Below, piece after piece: positions 35,463-44,013 of a stretch of 64,000 bases of DNA. The first letter of the stretch is position 1. Each line of letters opens with the position of its first letter. This DNA comes from Paenibacillus sp. FSL M7-0420. Its GTDB lineage: Bacteria; Bacillota; Bacilli; Paenibacillales; Paenibacillaceae. The translations under genes and the position numbers were made by a program. The notes under the pieces are model-generated. The model ran no database searches. It was not told where the DNA came from and saw only the letters and a program-made list of their open reading frames with translations. The stretch is taken from NCBI RefSeq assembly GCF_038002345.1, contig NZ_JBBOCJ010000001.1, positions 2,232,001 through 2,296,000 of the forward strand. The letters are read 5' to 3'.

Positions 35463-35650
35463 ATGGTGCATAAATTGCAACAATGTGTGTAAACCTGGGG
35501 CCTGGCTGACAGAAATCCTGCACAATTTACAACAATGTGCGCTCAGCAGGAGCTAATTTGAGGGGAATCCTGCAATAAATGCAACAATCCGCGTTATCTG
35601 GGAGCCGGACTGACGGGAATCCTGCAATTAATACAACAATCAGCTATCGG
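35463..35650. repeat. 52-bp imperfect tandem repeat, about 3.5 units
   Basis: The core AATCCTGCAATTAATACAAC recurs at 35514, 35566 and 35618, with a degenerate copy (TGGTGCATAAATTGCAACAA) at 35463; spacing is about 52 bp each time. It fills most of the convergent intergenic gap between the YesN-type gene and the histidyl-tRNA synthetase gene (35390-35758). No gene and no clear terminator is visible there. Confidence 0.7.
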
Positions 35651-35758
35651 CATCCGTAATCCGAAACTGGCGAGGGAGCATGCATGACCACACTCGCCTG
35701 TCCGGTGAGAAGCCGGGCCTGGAGCCAGTGTGTTAACCCGGGGCTGTCTCATCCAGAA

Positions 35759-37039
35759 TCACAACGCAATCGAACGAACCGCCTCCTCCGTTGTAACCAG
35801 CTGCTCGCTTCCCAGCTCCATATCCTTCAGCCGCAGCTTACCCTCCGCCGCCTCGCTCTCACCGACCATAATGACATACCGGATGCCTTTGGCGCTGGCT
35901 GTTGCCAGCGTTTTTTTGAGCTTGCGCGTGCCCGTGTCCACCGTGGTCCGGATACCTGCAGACCGCAGGCTAGCTGCGGCAACCAGAGCCTGAGGCAAAT
36001 ACCCGCCAATGGGAATGATCAGCACGCCGGAACGCTCCGCCGCTGCCTGCTCCCGGCGCTCACCCAGCAGGGCCATGATCGATTCCATCCCGAAGGATAT
36101 GCCGACGGTTGGATACTCTATATCGTCGCGCCCCACGAGCTTGCCGATGATCGCGTCATATCGCCCTCCGCCGCCGAGACTTGAGGGATAGCCGCCGGAA
36201 GCATCGAAGATTTCATAGACTGTCCCCGTGTAGAACGACAGCCCGCGTGACAGAAATGGATCGAAGACGCACATGTCCGCAAGTCCAACCGCATCAATCA
36301 GCTGCTGCAAGGCCTGCACTTCGAGCGTCCCCGGCAGCCCTTCAAGCTTATAGCGCTCCACCAGTTCCTCGAATCCCGGGTTCGTCAGCTCCAGGAGCTC
36401 CGAGATCAGTGTAACCGTCTGAGCGGTTAGCTGCTTGTCCGTCAGCTCGGCCAGCACCCCGCCGCTGCCGATCTTAGCCAGCTTGTCGAGGGTCAGCATG
36501 ACCGAGAGCTGTTCCTCCGGCGGAACAAAGGCCGCCCCCAGAATCTCGCCCAGGAAGCGGCGGTTGTTCCACTTCAGCACCACCGGAATATCCAGTCGGC
36601 GGAAGGCTTCCGCTGCCAGCTGCATCAGCTCCGCTTCTGCCTGCGGTCCGGCAATGCCGGCGACATCGGCGTCACATTGCAGGAATTCGCGCAGGCGGCC
36701 TTTTTTGACCGGACCATCGCGGAACACCTTGCCGATCTCATACCGCCGGTAGGGGAATTCAATTCCCGGATTTAAGGCAATCACCTTGGCAAAAGGGATC
36801 GTCAGATCGTAACGCAGCCCCAGCCTGCGCCCGCCCTGATCGGCCAGCTGGTACATCTCGCGCAGAATCTCATCGCCCCCGGCGTATTTGGAGGTCAGCA
36901 GCTCCAGCTCATTCAGCAGGGTCGTATCCATTGGCTCGAAGCCGTACAGCTCAAACAGCTCCTGAAGCGTAGTCCGCACCTTCTGGCGGATGGCCTGCTC
37001 CCGGCCGAAATAATCATAAGTTCCTTTAATATTCTGCAT
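35759..37039 (-). CDS. hisS: histidyl-tRNA synthetase, divergent form
   Basis: 426 residues from ATG at 37039 (AAAGGAG 9 bp upstream on the minus strand). A class II synthetase core is clear: motif 2 RRYEIGKVFRDGPVKKGR, the histidine-recognition segment SRGLSFYTGTVYEIF (canonical enzymes have RGLDYYTxTVFE) and motif 3 region SLGGGGRYDAIIGKLVG...TVGISFGMES. A C-terminal anticodon-binding domain follows (about 335-426). It resembles the second HisS type known in the Bacillus cereus group more than the housekeeping form, judging from QNIKGTYDYF and LRYDLTIPFAKV; this is memory-based. Whether another hisS exists elsewhere is not visible. It attaches histidine to tRNA-His. A terminator-containing leader precedes it. 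Confidence 0.9.
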   Translation of the reverse strand: MQNIKGTYDYFGREQAIRQKVRTTLQELFELYGFEPMDTTLLNELELLTSKYAGGDEILREMYQLADQGGRRLGLRYDLTIPFAKVIALNPGIEFPYRRYEIGKVFRDGPVKKGRLREFLQCDADVAGIAGPQAEAELMQLAAEAFRRLDIPVVLKWNNRRFLGEILGAAFVPPEEQLSVMLTLDKLAKIGSGGVLAELTDKQLTAQTVTLISELLELTNPGFEELVERYKLEGLPGTLEVQALQQLIDAVGLADMCVFDPFLSRGLSFYTGTVYEIFDASGGYPSSLGGGGRYDAIIGKLVGRDDIEYPTVGISFGMESIMALLGERREQAAAERSGVLIIPIGGYLPQALVAAASLRSAGIRTTVDTGTRKLKKTLATASAKGIRYVIMVGESEAAEGKLRLKDMELGSEQLVTTEEAVRSIAL

Positions 37040-37070
37040 GATTAGCGCTCCTTTGTAAGTGAATTCGGTG

Positions 37071-37182
37071 AAAATAAAAAACGCGCCGGACCCCATGGTC
37101 CCGCGCGCTTATCTATGGCGCAGGGAGGTCAAACGCGAAATGCGTTAGCCCTCCCTGAATGAATTCAGGAGTGTGCTAACGC
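37071..37182 (-). promoter_or_regulatory. attenuator-like leader of hisS with competing hairpins
   Basis: Read on the minus strand, an intrinsic terminator stem (37107-37097 with 37092-37082, one mismatch, loop ATGG) runs into TTTTTTATTTT and sits only about 32 nt before the hisS start, inside its leader. Upstream are two mutually exclusive hairpins. One pairs GCGTTAGC (37182-37175) with GCTAACGC (37149-37142). The other pairs CAGGGAGG (37157-37150) with CCTCCCTG (37128-37121) plus AACGC/GCGTT. The layout implies regulated read-through. I do not find the T-box GGTGGNACCGCG element. Confidence 0.6.
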
Positions 37183-37326
37183 TGCTTGTGATGATGAAGT
37201 TGATTCGTTATGATGGACAAGCGGTTCATATGAATCAATTCCCTTCCGGCTGGATTACAGCACATTATAGCGGATCAGGAGCAACCGCGCAAGACCTGCA
37301 TTATTTTCCATAAAGGAGAAATCATA

Positions 37327-37980
37327 ATGATTCATACAGAGCTGATTACAGCAGCAGAGAACTTCGCGAAGGAGCAACTCGGCCAGGATACCACCGGCCA
37401 TGACTGGTTCCATACTAACCGGGTGCGGAATACTGCGGCGCTGATCGCAAGAATGGAAGGGGCGAGTGTGGTCATCTGCACGGTCGCTGCCCTGCTGCAT
37501 GATGTAGCAGACGAGAAGCTGAATCCCTCCAAGGAGGCGGGACTGCTCAAAGTACAAACTTGGCTCACCGCACATCTGCCGGATGAAGCTGCGTGCAGGC
37601 ATATTATGGAGATCATCGGGACAATGTCGTTCAGCGGCGGCGGGGGGGAGCCCATGTCAACGCTGGAAGGGCAGGTGGTCCAGGATGCGGACCGTCTGGA
37701 TGCGCTGGGGGCCATCGGCATTACGCGGACCATGGTCTTTTCGGGAGCCAAGGGCCGTCCGGTCTATGATCCGGAGATTCCACCGCGTGACGAATCGCTG
37801 CAGAAGGAATACCGGGACTATTCCAAGGGCACGGCGGTCAATCATTTTTATGAGAAGCTGCTGAAGCTGAAGGACCTGATGAACACCCCGTATGGCAAGC
37901 AGCTCGCGGAGGAGCGGCATCAGTTTATGCTGATTTTTCTGGAGCAATTCGATAAGGAATGGAATCAGGGGGCAGAGTAG
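37327..37980 (+). CDS. HD-domain phosphohydrolase
   Basis: 217 residues, ATG with AAAGGAG 9 bp upstream. The metal-binding HD signature is complete: His25 and His29 (GHDWFHTNRV), His58-Asp59 (ALLHDVAD) and Asp119 (VQDADRLDALG). It matches the YedJ/YpgQ-type HD proteins of about 210-220 residues, some of which hydrolyse nucleotides or pyrophosphates. The substrate is not set by sequence. It is divergent from hisS and followed 90 bp later by the helicase gene, which appears to have its own promoter. Confidence 0.88.
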   Translation: MIHTELITAAENFAKEQLGQDTTGHDWFHTNRVRNTAALIARMEGASVVICTVAALLHDVADEKLNPSKEAGLLKVQTWLTAHLPDEAACRHIMEIIGTMSFSGGGGEPMSTLEGQVVQDADRLDALGAIGITRTMVFSGAKGRPVYDPEIPPRDESLQKEYRDYSKGTAVNHFYEKLLKLKDLMNTPYGKQLAEERHQFMLIFLEQFDKEWNQGAE

Positions 37981-37981
37981 G

Positions 37982-37990
37982 TGTTATAAT
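37982..37990 (+). promoter_or_regulatory. extended -10 promoter element before the helicase gene
   Basis: TGTTATAAT is a perfect extended -10 (TGnTATAAT), 81 bp before the helicase ATG and just after the HD gene stop. No convincing -35 is seen. Confidence 0.45.
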
Positions 37991-38070
37991 GGAATAATGC
38001 GCAAGATGGATGGAACGCGGGAGACCCCGCCTGAACCGGAACAATCAGCATAGAAGAGGTTGAGTATATA

Positions 38071-39522
38071 ATGAGTGAAGAACAAGTGAAGTTTAGTGAT
38101 TATGGTCTGGATGAAGAGATTATCCGCGCGCTGGAGGTTCTGAAGTATGTGGACCCCACCGAGGTGCAGCGGAAGGTGATTCCTGTGGCGCTGAAGGCGC
38201 AGGATCTGATCGTCAAGTCGCAGACCGGCAGCGGTAAGACCGCAGCCTTCGCCATCCCGCTCTGCGAGCTGGCCGATTGGGCGGAGAACAAACCCCAGGC
38301 GCTGGTGCTGACCCCCACCCGGGAGCTGGCCCAGCAGGTGAGAGAGGATATTACGAACATCGGGCGCTTCAAGCGGATCAAGGCGGTAGCGCTGTTCGGC
38401 AAGCAGTCTTTTGCCCCGCAGAAGCTGGAGCTGACCCAGAAGACGCATGTGGTCGTAGGCACGCCGGGCCGTGTATTTGACCATATTGAGCGCGGAACGC
38501 TGAATCTCAGCCGGATACAATATCTGGTGATCGACGAAGCGGACGAAATGCTCAGCATGGGCTTCATCGAGCAGATCGAGAAGATCATTAAGCAGCTGCC
38601 TAAGGAACGTGTAACGATGCTGTTCTCAGCGACGCTGCCTGAGGTCATTAAGAATCTGTGCCGCAAGTATATGACGGAGCCGGTGGATATCGAGATTGAA
38701 GCCAGCGGAATTACTACGGCGTCGATTGAACATGCCCTGATTGAAGTCGTACAAGCTGCCAAGTTCGGGCTGCTCAGTGACCTGCTGACGGTGGAGAACC
38801 CGGATAGCTGCATTATTTTCTGCCGGACCCAGGAGCAGGTGAATGCCCTCTTCCGCGGGATGGCCGACCTCGAATATCCGGTGGACAAGATTCACGGCGG
38901 CATGGAGCAGGACGAGCGGTTTGAGGTGATGAATGCTTTTAAGCGGGGCCAGTTCCGTTATCTGATTGCCACCGATGTTGCTGCCAGAGGGATTGATATC
39001 GAGAACATTACCCATGTCATCAACTACGATATCCCGCTCGAAAAAGAGAGCTACGTCCACCGCACCGGCCGCACCGCCCGCGCAGGCAAAAGCGGCAAAG
39101 CCATCACCTTCGTGACGCCGAATGAACACAAATGGGTCAGGGAAATCGAGAGCTACATCGGCTTCAGCCTGCCGGAGATGAAGGCTCCTTCGGACGATGC
39201 CGTGGCCTATGCCAAACCTGCCTTCGATCTGAAGCTGGGCAAGCAGCAGGTCCGCAAAGCCGGCAAAACCGAGGTCATGAACCAGGACATCATGAAGCTG
39301 TACTTTAACGGCGGGAAGAAAAAGAAGCTTCGAGCGGTCGATTTCGTCGGCACCATTGCCAAGCTTGAGGGCATTTCGGCTGAGGACATCGGGATCATCA
39401 CGATTCAGGATAACGTGACCTACGTCGATATTCTGAACGGTAAGGGCTCGCTTGTACTGCAGGCGATGAAAGAGACTACCGTGAAGGGCAAGCTGCTGAA
39501 GTGCCATATCGCGAAGAAATAA
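38071..39522 (+). CDS. dbpA: DbpA/YxiN-type DEAD-box RNA helicase
   Basis: 483 residues. All DEAD-box motifs are present in order: Q motif (VQRKVIP), motif I SQTGSGKT, Ia PTRELAQQ, Ib [21 protein letters not shown], then in the second RecA domain [20 protein letters not shown] and [10 protein letters not shown]. After about residue 405 comes a DbpA-type RNA-binding domain ([20 protein letters not shown] ... [14 protein letters not shown]), which in DbpA/YxiN binds 23S rRNA hairpin 92. The role is therefore likely in 50S subunit assembly. RBS is AAGAGGTTGAG. No terminator is evident before the cat leader. Confidence 0.92.
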   Translation: MSEEQVKFSDYGLDEEIIRALEVLKYVDPTEVQRKVIPVALKAQDLIVKSQTGSGKTAAFAIPLCELADWAENKPQALVLTPTRELAQQVREDITNIGRFKRIKAVALFGKQSFAPQKLELTQKTHVVVGTPGRVFDHIERGTLNLSRIQYLVIDEADEMLSMGFIEQIEKIIKQLPKERVTMLFSATLPEVIKNLCRKYMTEPVDIEIEASGITTASIEHALIEVVQAAKFGLLSDLLTVENPDSCIIFCRTQEQVNALFRGMADLEYPVDKIHGGMEQDERFEVMNAFKRGQFRYLIATDVAARGIDIENITHVINYDIPLEKESYVHRTGRTARAGKSGKAITFVTPNEHKWVREIESYIGFSLPEMKAPSDDAVAYAKPAFDLKLGKQQVRKAGKTEVMNQDIMKLYFNGGKKKKLRAVDFVGTIAKLEGISAEDIGIITIQDNVTYVDILNGKGSLVLQAMKETTVKGKLLKCHIAKK

Positions 39523-39562
39523 ACTACAATAACAGGAACTCTTTTTAAAGGATGGGCTTCTA

Positions 39563-39592
39563 ATGAAGAAAGCAGACAAGTCAGCCTCCTAA
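39563..39592 (+). CDS. cat leader peptide
   Basis: A nine-codon ORF (MKKADKSAS) with its own RBS (AAAGGATGGG). Its last codons and stop lie in the left arm of the hairpin that masks the cat RBS. It closely resembles leader peptides of inducible staphylococcal and bacillary cat genes, where chloramphenicol stalls the ribosome after about five codons. Confidence 0.85.
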   Translation: MKKADKSAS

Positions 39593-39620
39593 ATTCAGTT
39601 TACACAACCATTTAGGAGGC
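39584..39620 (+). promoter_or_regulatory. translational attenuator hairpin of the chloramphenicol acetyltransferase gene
   Basis: GCCTCCTAAA (39584-39593) is the exact complement of TTTAGGAGGC (39611-39620). The right arm contains the AGGAGG of the cat gene, 8 bp before its ATG, so translation is blocked until a ribosome stalled in the leader ORF opens the stem. This is the known cat induction mechanism. Confidence 0.9.
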
Positions 39621-39627
39621 ATAGCCA

Positions 39628-40302
39628 ATGATTTTTAATCCGATTGATATGGAGAACTGGAAAAGACAAGAGATCTTTAATCATTATCTGAACCAGGGTA
39701 CGACCTTCAGCATGACGGCAGAAATTGAGATTAGCGGTTTATACCGGAAGATAAAGCAACAAGAATATAAGCTGTATCCTGCCCTTCTATTCTTAATGAC
39801 CCGTGTGGTCAACTCCAATACAGCGTTCAGAATGGGGTACAATAGTGCGGGGGAACTAGGGTATTGGGACAAGGTAGACCCGCTGTATACGATTGCTGAC
39901 AGTGTCTCGGAATCCTTCTCTGCAATTTGGACGGCTGGCACGGGTGATTTCAGAGCGTTCCATGATTCTTATCTGTCTGATGTTGAGAATTATAAGGATT
40001 CCGGGAGATTGTTCCCCAAGACGCCGATTCCTGAGCATACCTTTTCTGTATCTATGATTCCGTGGACGTCCTTTACCGGATTTAACCTGAATATCAGCAA
40101 TAATGGGAATTACCTTCTGCCCATTATTACCGCAGGGAAATTTATGACTAAAGGCGATTCCATATACCTGCCGCTGTCGTTGCAAGTCCATCATGCGGTC
40201 TGTGACGGTTATCATGCAGGATGGTTCATGAACGAGGTTCAGGCCATAGCAGATCGTGCTGAGGAATGGATTAATTATGCACCACATTTTGATTCAAAAT
40301 AA
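39628..40302 (+). CDS. cat: type A chloramphenicol O-acetyltransferase
   Basis: 224 residues, slightly longer than the usual 213-220. It starts FNPIDMENWKRQEIFNHYL as in CatA proteins and has the catalytic motif HHAVCDGYHAG: His189 is the general base and Asp193 is structural. It transfers acetyl from acetyl-CoA to the 3-hydroxyl of chloramphenicol, in the cytoplasm, as a homotrimer. An attenuator hairpin and leader peptide precede it, so expression should be drug-inducible. The gene looks richer in A/T than its neighbours, which could reflect acquisition; I did not compute this. It ends in a symmetrical terminator. Confidence 0.93.
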   Translation: MIFNPIDMENWKRQEIFNHYLNQGTTFSMTAEIEISGLYRKIKQQEYKLYPALLFLMTRVVNSNTAFRMGYNSAGELGYWDKVDPLYTIADSVSESFSAIWTAGTGDFRAFHDSYLSDVENYKDSGRLFPKTPIPEHTFSVSMIPWTSFTGFNLNISNNGNYLLPIITAGKFMTKGDSIYLPLSLQVHHAVCDGYHAGWFMNEVQAIADRAEEWINYAPHFDSK

Positions 40303-40304
40303 AG

Positions 40305-40350
40305 AAACCTTCCGGTATACGGCTTAAGCCGTATACCGGAAGGTTTTTCT
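40305..40350. terminator. bidirectional terminator between cat and the ABC exporter
   Basis: A perfect 19-bp stem with TTAA loop (arms 40305-40323 and 40328-40346), flanked by A and T runs, lies between convergent genes and could stop both. Confidence 0.93.
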
Positions 40351-40390
40351 GGGTCCAATAGTCTTGTCCGCTCCGCATCAATAGAAGCCC

Positions 40391-42106
40391 CTAAGCATTA
40401 TACTGCGCCTGATACAGGCGGCTGTAAGTGCCTCCGGCGTTCACCAGCTCCTCGTGGCGGCCTTCCTCGGAGATGCCGTCCTCGCTTACAACAACGATCC
40501 GGTCGGCGTTCTTGATCGTCGTCAGGCGGTGGGCAATGACCAGCGTGGTGCGGCCCACCGACAGGTCGGCCAGTGACTGCTGGATCGCTGCTTCTGTCTC
40601 GGTGTCGAGCGCAGAGGTCGCTTCATCCAGGATCAGAATCGGCGGATTCTTCAGGAACATCCGGGCGATGGCCAGGCGCTGCTTCTGTCCGCCGGACAGC
40701 TTGACGCCGCGTTCGCCGATCACAGTGTCCATGCCATCCGGCAGGCTGTTAATCAGCTCCTCCAGGCGGGCCTGACGGGCAGCCTGCCAAATTTCCGGCA
40801 GTCCTGCATCAAGCTTGCCGTAGGCAATATTCTCACGGATCGTGCCGGAGAAGAGGAACACATCCTGCTGCACGATTCCGATCTGCTTGCGCAGCGAGCT
40901 GAGCTTCAACTCACGGATGTCGATCCCGTCGATGGAGATCGAGCCGCCGGTCACATCGTAGAACCGGGGGAGCAGGCTGCAGATGGTTGTTTTACCTGCA
41001 CCGGAGGGTCCCACGAAGGCGATAGTTTCACCGGCGTTAACCTCCAGGCTAATATCCTCCAGCACCTTCCGGTCCGCTTCGTAGCCGAAGCTGACATGGC
41101 TGAAAGAGATATCTCCGCGAAGCGGGCCTGCCTCTACGGCATCCGGTTTGTCGGCAATGTCCGGTTCAGTGTCGATGACCTCCAGATAACGCTTGAATCC
41201 GGCAATCCCCTTCGGGTAGCTCTCGATAACGGCATTGATCTTCTCAATCGGCCGGAAGAAGACGTTAGACAGCAGAATGAAAGCGACGAATTCCCCGATT
41301 TCCAGCTCTCCCTGAATGAAGAACCACGCCCCGCAGACCATCACGACAATGGTGATCAGACGGGTCATCATATAGCTGACCGAGGAGCTTTTGGCCATCA
41401 GCTTGTACGCCATCAGCTTGGTCTCGCGGAACTTCTGGTTGTCCACCGCGAACAGCTCTTTCTCGAATTCTTCATTGGCAAAAGACTGGACCACACGGAT
41501 GCCGCCGACATTATCCTCAATCCGGGCATTGAAGTTCCCTACGTTGCCGAATAGACGGTGATAGGTTTCAGTCATGCTGCGTCCGAAATGGATAATGACC
41601 CAGGCCATAATCGGCACGATGATGAACGTAATCACAGCCAGCTGGAGATTGATATCGGCCATCAGCACAAATGCGCCGACCAGCGTCATGACCGCAATGA
41701 ACACATCCTCCGGCCCGTGATGCGCGACTTCCCCGATATCGTTCAGGTCATTGGTTATTCTGCCGAGCAGGTGACCTGTTTTGTTGTTGTCGAAGAACCG
41801 GAAGCTGAGCTTCTGGATATGATCGAACATTTTTTTACGCATATTGGTTTCAATATTAATGCCCAGCATATGCCCCCAATAGGTAACGACATAGTTCATT
41901 GCTGTATTGAGCGCATAAATCCCGAGCAGGGCAACGCAGGCAATCAGAATCAGCGGCCAATCCTGACCCGGCAGCAGATCATCAATGAATTTATTGACAG
42001 CCACCGGAAAAGCAAGCTCCAGCAGACCGGCACCCACCGCACAGGTGAAATCAAGGATAAACAGCTTCTTGTAAGGACGGTAATAGGAGAAAAAACGACG
42101 CAGCAT
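40391..42106 (-). CDS. ABC exporter half-transporter (permease fused to ATPase)
   Basis: 571 residues. The N-terminal part (about 1-310) has six membrane helices of the type I exporter fold. The ATPase domain follows with Walker A GPSGAGKTT, signature LSGGQKQR, Walker B ILILDEATSALD and the H-loop IAHRLTT. It is a single-chain half-transporter, so it likely works as a homodimer that exports lipids, peptides or drugs. No substrate-defining partner adjoins it. A Fur-like inverted repeat lies 43-59 bp upstream of the start, so expression may respond to iron. It converges on the cat gene. Confidence 0.9.
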   Translation of the reverse strand: MLRRFFSYYRPYKKLFILDFTCAVGAGLLELAFPVAVNKFIDDLLPGQDWPLILIACVALLGIYALNTAMNYVVTYWGHMLGINIETNMRKKMFDHIQKLSFRFFDNNKTGHLLGRITNDLNDIGEVAHHGPEDVFIAVMTLVGAFVLMADINLQLAVITFIIVPIMAWVIIHFGRSMTETYHRLFGNVGNFNARIEDNVGGIRVVQSFANEEFEKELFAVDNQKFRETKLMAYKLMAKSSSVSYMMTRLITIVVMVCGAWFFIQGELEIGEFVAFILLSNVFFRPIEKINAVIESYPKGIAGFKRYLEVIDTEPDIADKPDAVEAGPLRGDISFSHVSFGYEADRKVLEDISLEVNAGETIAFVGPSGAGKTTICSLLPRFYDVTGGSISIDGIDIRELKLSSLRKQIGIVQQDVFLFSGTIRENIAYGKLDAGLPEIWQAARQARLEELINSLPDGMDTVIGERGVKLSGGQKQRLAIARMFLKNPPILILDEATSALDTETEAAIQQSLADLSVGRTTLVIAHRLTTIKNADRIVVVSEDGISEEGRHEELVNAGGTYSRLYQAQYNA

Positions 42107-42148
42107 CTCTTGTTCACTCTTTTCTGTAATATGTTATGTATCTGGTTA

Positions 42149-42165
42149 TTGAGATTGATTCTCAA
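42149..42165. promoter_or_regulatory. candidate Fur box of the ABC exporter
   Basis: TTGAGATTGATTCTCAA is an inverted repeat whose 15-nt core TGAGATTGATTCTCA matches TGATAATNATTATCA at 11 of the 14 defined positions. Confidence 0.55.
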
Positions 42166-42326
42166 CTGAACCTTATGTTTAGGATACTAAAGCGGGTTAC
42201 ACGTTTTGTCAACGGTGAGAACATTTAAATTAGAAATATACTGCGGAATTCATTGCCGTTTAACCCATACCGAAAGGCGGTTTCATACATATTTTAACAG
42301 CATCCAGGCATAAAGGAGGAGTTAAC

Positions 42327-42431
42327 ATGAGCGAAAATATTGGGGGATACGGCGGAGCTTTCACTTCGACTGGAGCGATTCTGGTTCTGTTCATCCTGCT
42401 CGTAATTATCTCTAAATCCCTCTGGGTGTAA
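42327..42431 (+). CDS. YjcZ-family sporulation microprotein
   Basis: 34 residues with a very good RBS (AAAGGAGG, 8 bp upstream). A short Gly/Tyr-rich N-terminus (GGYGGAF) precedes one hydrophobic helix ILVLFILLVIIS and a short tail KSLWV, the hallmark of YjcZ-type single-span microproteins of Bacillales. Its members are spore-associated or sporulation-induced in Bacillus subtilis; the precise role is unknown. It stands alone between the divergent exporter gene and the MFS gene. Confidence 0.8.
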   Translation: MSENIGGYGGAFTSTGAILVLFILLVIISKSLWV

Positions 42432-42512
42432 TTCGGGTTCACCTGCTCTGCTGCCGCTGGTCACTTGACCGGCGGTTGTCTTCTGTCCAGGAGGCTGCTC
42501 CATCAAGCGATA

Positions 42513-42521
42513 TGGTATAAT
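42513..42521 (+). promoter_or_regulatory. extended -10 promoter element before the MFS gene
   Basis: TGGTATAAT is a perfect extended -10, 103 bp before the ATG at 42624. A weak hairpin lies in the leader. Confidence 0.45.
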
Positions 42522-42623
42522 GAAATAATGCGCCTTGGTTGAAGGGCGTAATACATATAGCGGCTGTATTCCCTGACAAGCTCCGGGCTTGACGGGTGCT
42601 TTGCTGCGACCTGGAGGTACAAC

Positions 42624-43856
42624 ATGAAGCTCGGCCGTGAAAATCACAAGAGGACAAGCCCGGCCTTGTCCTCATCTGCTGCGGATATCCGCAGGAGATG
42701 GATGCTCGTCACCGGAATCATCTGTGTGGCCGCTGCCCTGCGCGCTCCGTTCACTTCCGTCGGACCTCTGCTGGAGATGATCCGGGATGACCTGGGGTTA
42801 TCTAATACTCTGGCGGGAGCGATTACGACTTTGCCTTTACTGGCGTTTGCCCTGCTGTCACCGTTTGCACCCCGGCTTGCCCGCAAGCTGGGACTGCCCA
42901 ATATCCTGGTGCTGGCCATGCTTACCCTGTCCATGGGAATTCTGGTCCGTTCGGCTTCCGGCACGTTAACCTTCTTCGCAGGTACGGCGATGATCGGTCT
43001 GTCGATTGCCGTCTGTAATGTGCTGCTGCCGGGACTGATCAAGGGTAAATTTCCGCACCGCATCGGTCTGATGACCGGAATCTATACCGTGTCCATGAAC
43101 ATATGTGCAGCGGCGGCTTCGGGGCTGAGTGTTCCCTTGGCCACCCGTGCGGGGCTGGGGTGGAGAGGGACGCTGGCGCTCTGGTTCATGATTGCTGCAC
43201 TGGCTACGATCTTCTGGATTCCGCAGCTGAAGAGTCTGGGCGCGGGACAGGCAGACACTGCCTCCTCTTCAGCGGCACGGGTCTGGCGCTCCCCGCTAGC
43301 CTGGCAGGTTACGCTGTTCATGGGGCTGCAATCCCTGCTCTATTATGTGCTGATCGCCTGGTTCTCGGTGATCCTAGGTGAGCGGGGGATGTCTGCCGGC
43401 CATGCCGGCTGGATTCTCTCGCTGATGCAGCTGGCCCAACTGCCGTTCACCTTCTTCGTGCCGCTCTGGGTGGGAAGGATGAAGAACCAGCGGCTGCCGG
43501 TGGTGATCACTTCGGTTCTGTTTATCGCTGGCATCCTTGGCGTCTGGCTGGGCAGTACCGCACTGATGGCATTATGGGCTATCTGCATAGGGATTGCCGG
43601 AGGCTTCGCCTTCGGTCTGGCGATGATGTTCTTCAGCCTGCGCACCCGGACCACACAGGAGGCCAGCGAGCTGTCAGGGATGGCCCAGTCTGCAGGATAT
43701 TTGCTGGCGGCGGCGGGACCTGCACTGTTTGGCCTGCTGCATGATGCTGCGGGGAGCTGGAATGTACCGCTTGCGCTGCTTGTCTTAGCAAGCGTACTGC
43801 TGTTCGCAGCCGGTATGGGGGCCGGACGCGACAGATATGTGGGAGACCGGTTATAA
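42624..43856 (+). CDS. CynX/NimT-family MFS transporter
   Basis: 410 residues with about 12 membrane segments and RBS TGGAGG 7 bp upstream. The opening (ALRAPFTSVGPLLEMIRDDL), the MLTLSMGILVRS helix and the CNVLLPGLIKGKFPHRIGLM segment are typical of the CynX/NimT/YeaN subgroup of the major facilitator superfamily. Described members move cyanate or 2-nitroimidazole, but most members have no known substrate. It is a single-gene unit facing the iron-uptake genes without sharing their Fur-like box. Confidence 0.85.
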   Translation: MKLGRENHKRTSPALSSSAADIRRRWMLVTGIICVAAALRAPFTSVGPLLEMIRDDLGLSNTLAGAITTLPLLAFALLSPFAPRLARKLGLPNILVLAMLTLSMGILVRSASGTLTFFAGTAMIGLSIAVCNVLLPGLIKGKFPHRIGLMTGIYTVSMNICAAAASGLSVPLATRAGLGWRGTLALWFMIAALATIFWIPQLKSLGAGQADTASSSAARVWRSPLAWQVTLFMGLQSLLYYVLIAWFSVILGERGMSAGHAGWILSLMQLAQLPFTFFVPLWVGRMKNQRLPVVITSVLFIAGILGVWLGSTALMALWAICIGIAGGFAFGLAMMFFSLRTRTTQEASELSGMAQSAGYLLAAAGPALFGLLHDAAGSWNVPLALLVLASVLLFAAGMGAGRDRYVGDRL

Positions 43857-43924
43857 ACGATGGGCCCGTCAGCTTGGCGGGGTCAAACGATAAGTTTGTA
43901 TAAGATTTTCGCTGAGAAAGTGCA

Positions 43925-43983
43925 TTGTAAGCTGATCACGGCATGCTACTATTGTGTTTAAGATCATCTGAGAATGATTATCA
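43925..43983 (+). promoter_or_regulatory. promoter region with Fur box for the siderophore-binding lipoprotein
   Basis: TTGTAA (43925-43930) and TACTAT (43947-43952) are spaced 16 bp. Just downstream, TGAGAATGATTATCA (43969-43983) matches the Fur consensus TGATAATNATTATCA at 13 of 14 defined positions, placed to block elongation or initiation when iron is plentiful. Confidence 0.7.
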
Positions 43984-44013
43984 ATGAAATTAGACACAGG
44001 AGTGAAGAGAGAC

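Noticed and set aside
35463..35650. CRISPR-like array
   Set aside because: Repeat cores are imperfect, spacers are related to each other and no cas gene is nearby; it is an ordinary tandem repeat.
35684..36184. Long plus-strand reading frame opposite hisS
   Set aside because: It is antisense to a clear synthetase gene and has no recognisable domain or RBS.
37040..37260. T-box riboswitch upstream of hisS
   Set aside because: The leader has a terminator but I cannot find the GGTGGNACCGCG element or a convincing stem I, so I call it only an attenuator-like leader.
41096..42169. Plus-strand reading frames opposite the ABC exporter
   Set aside because: They overlap a complete ABC half-transporter gene on the minus strand and look like codon-bias shadows.
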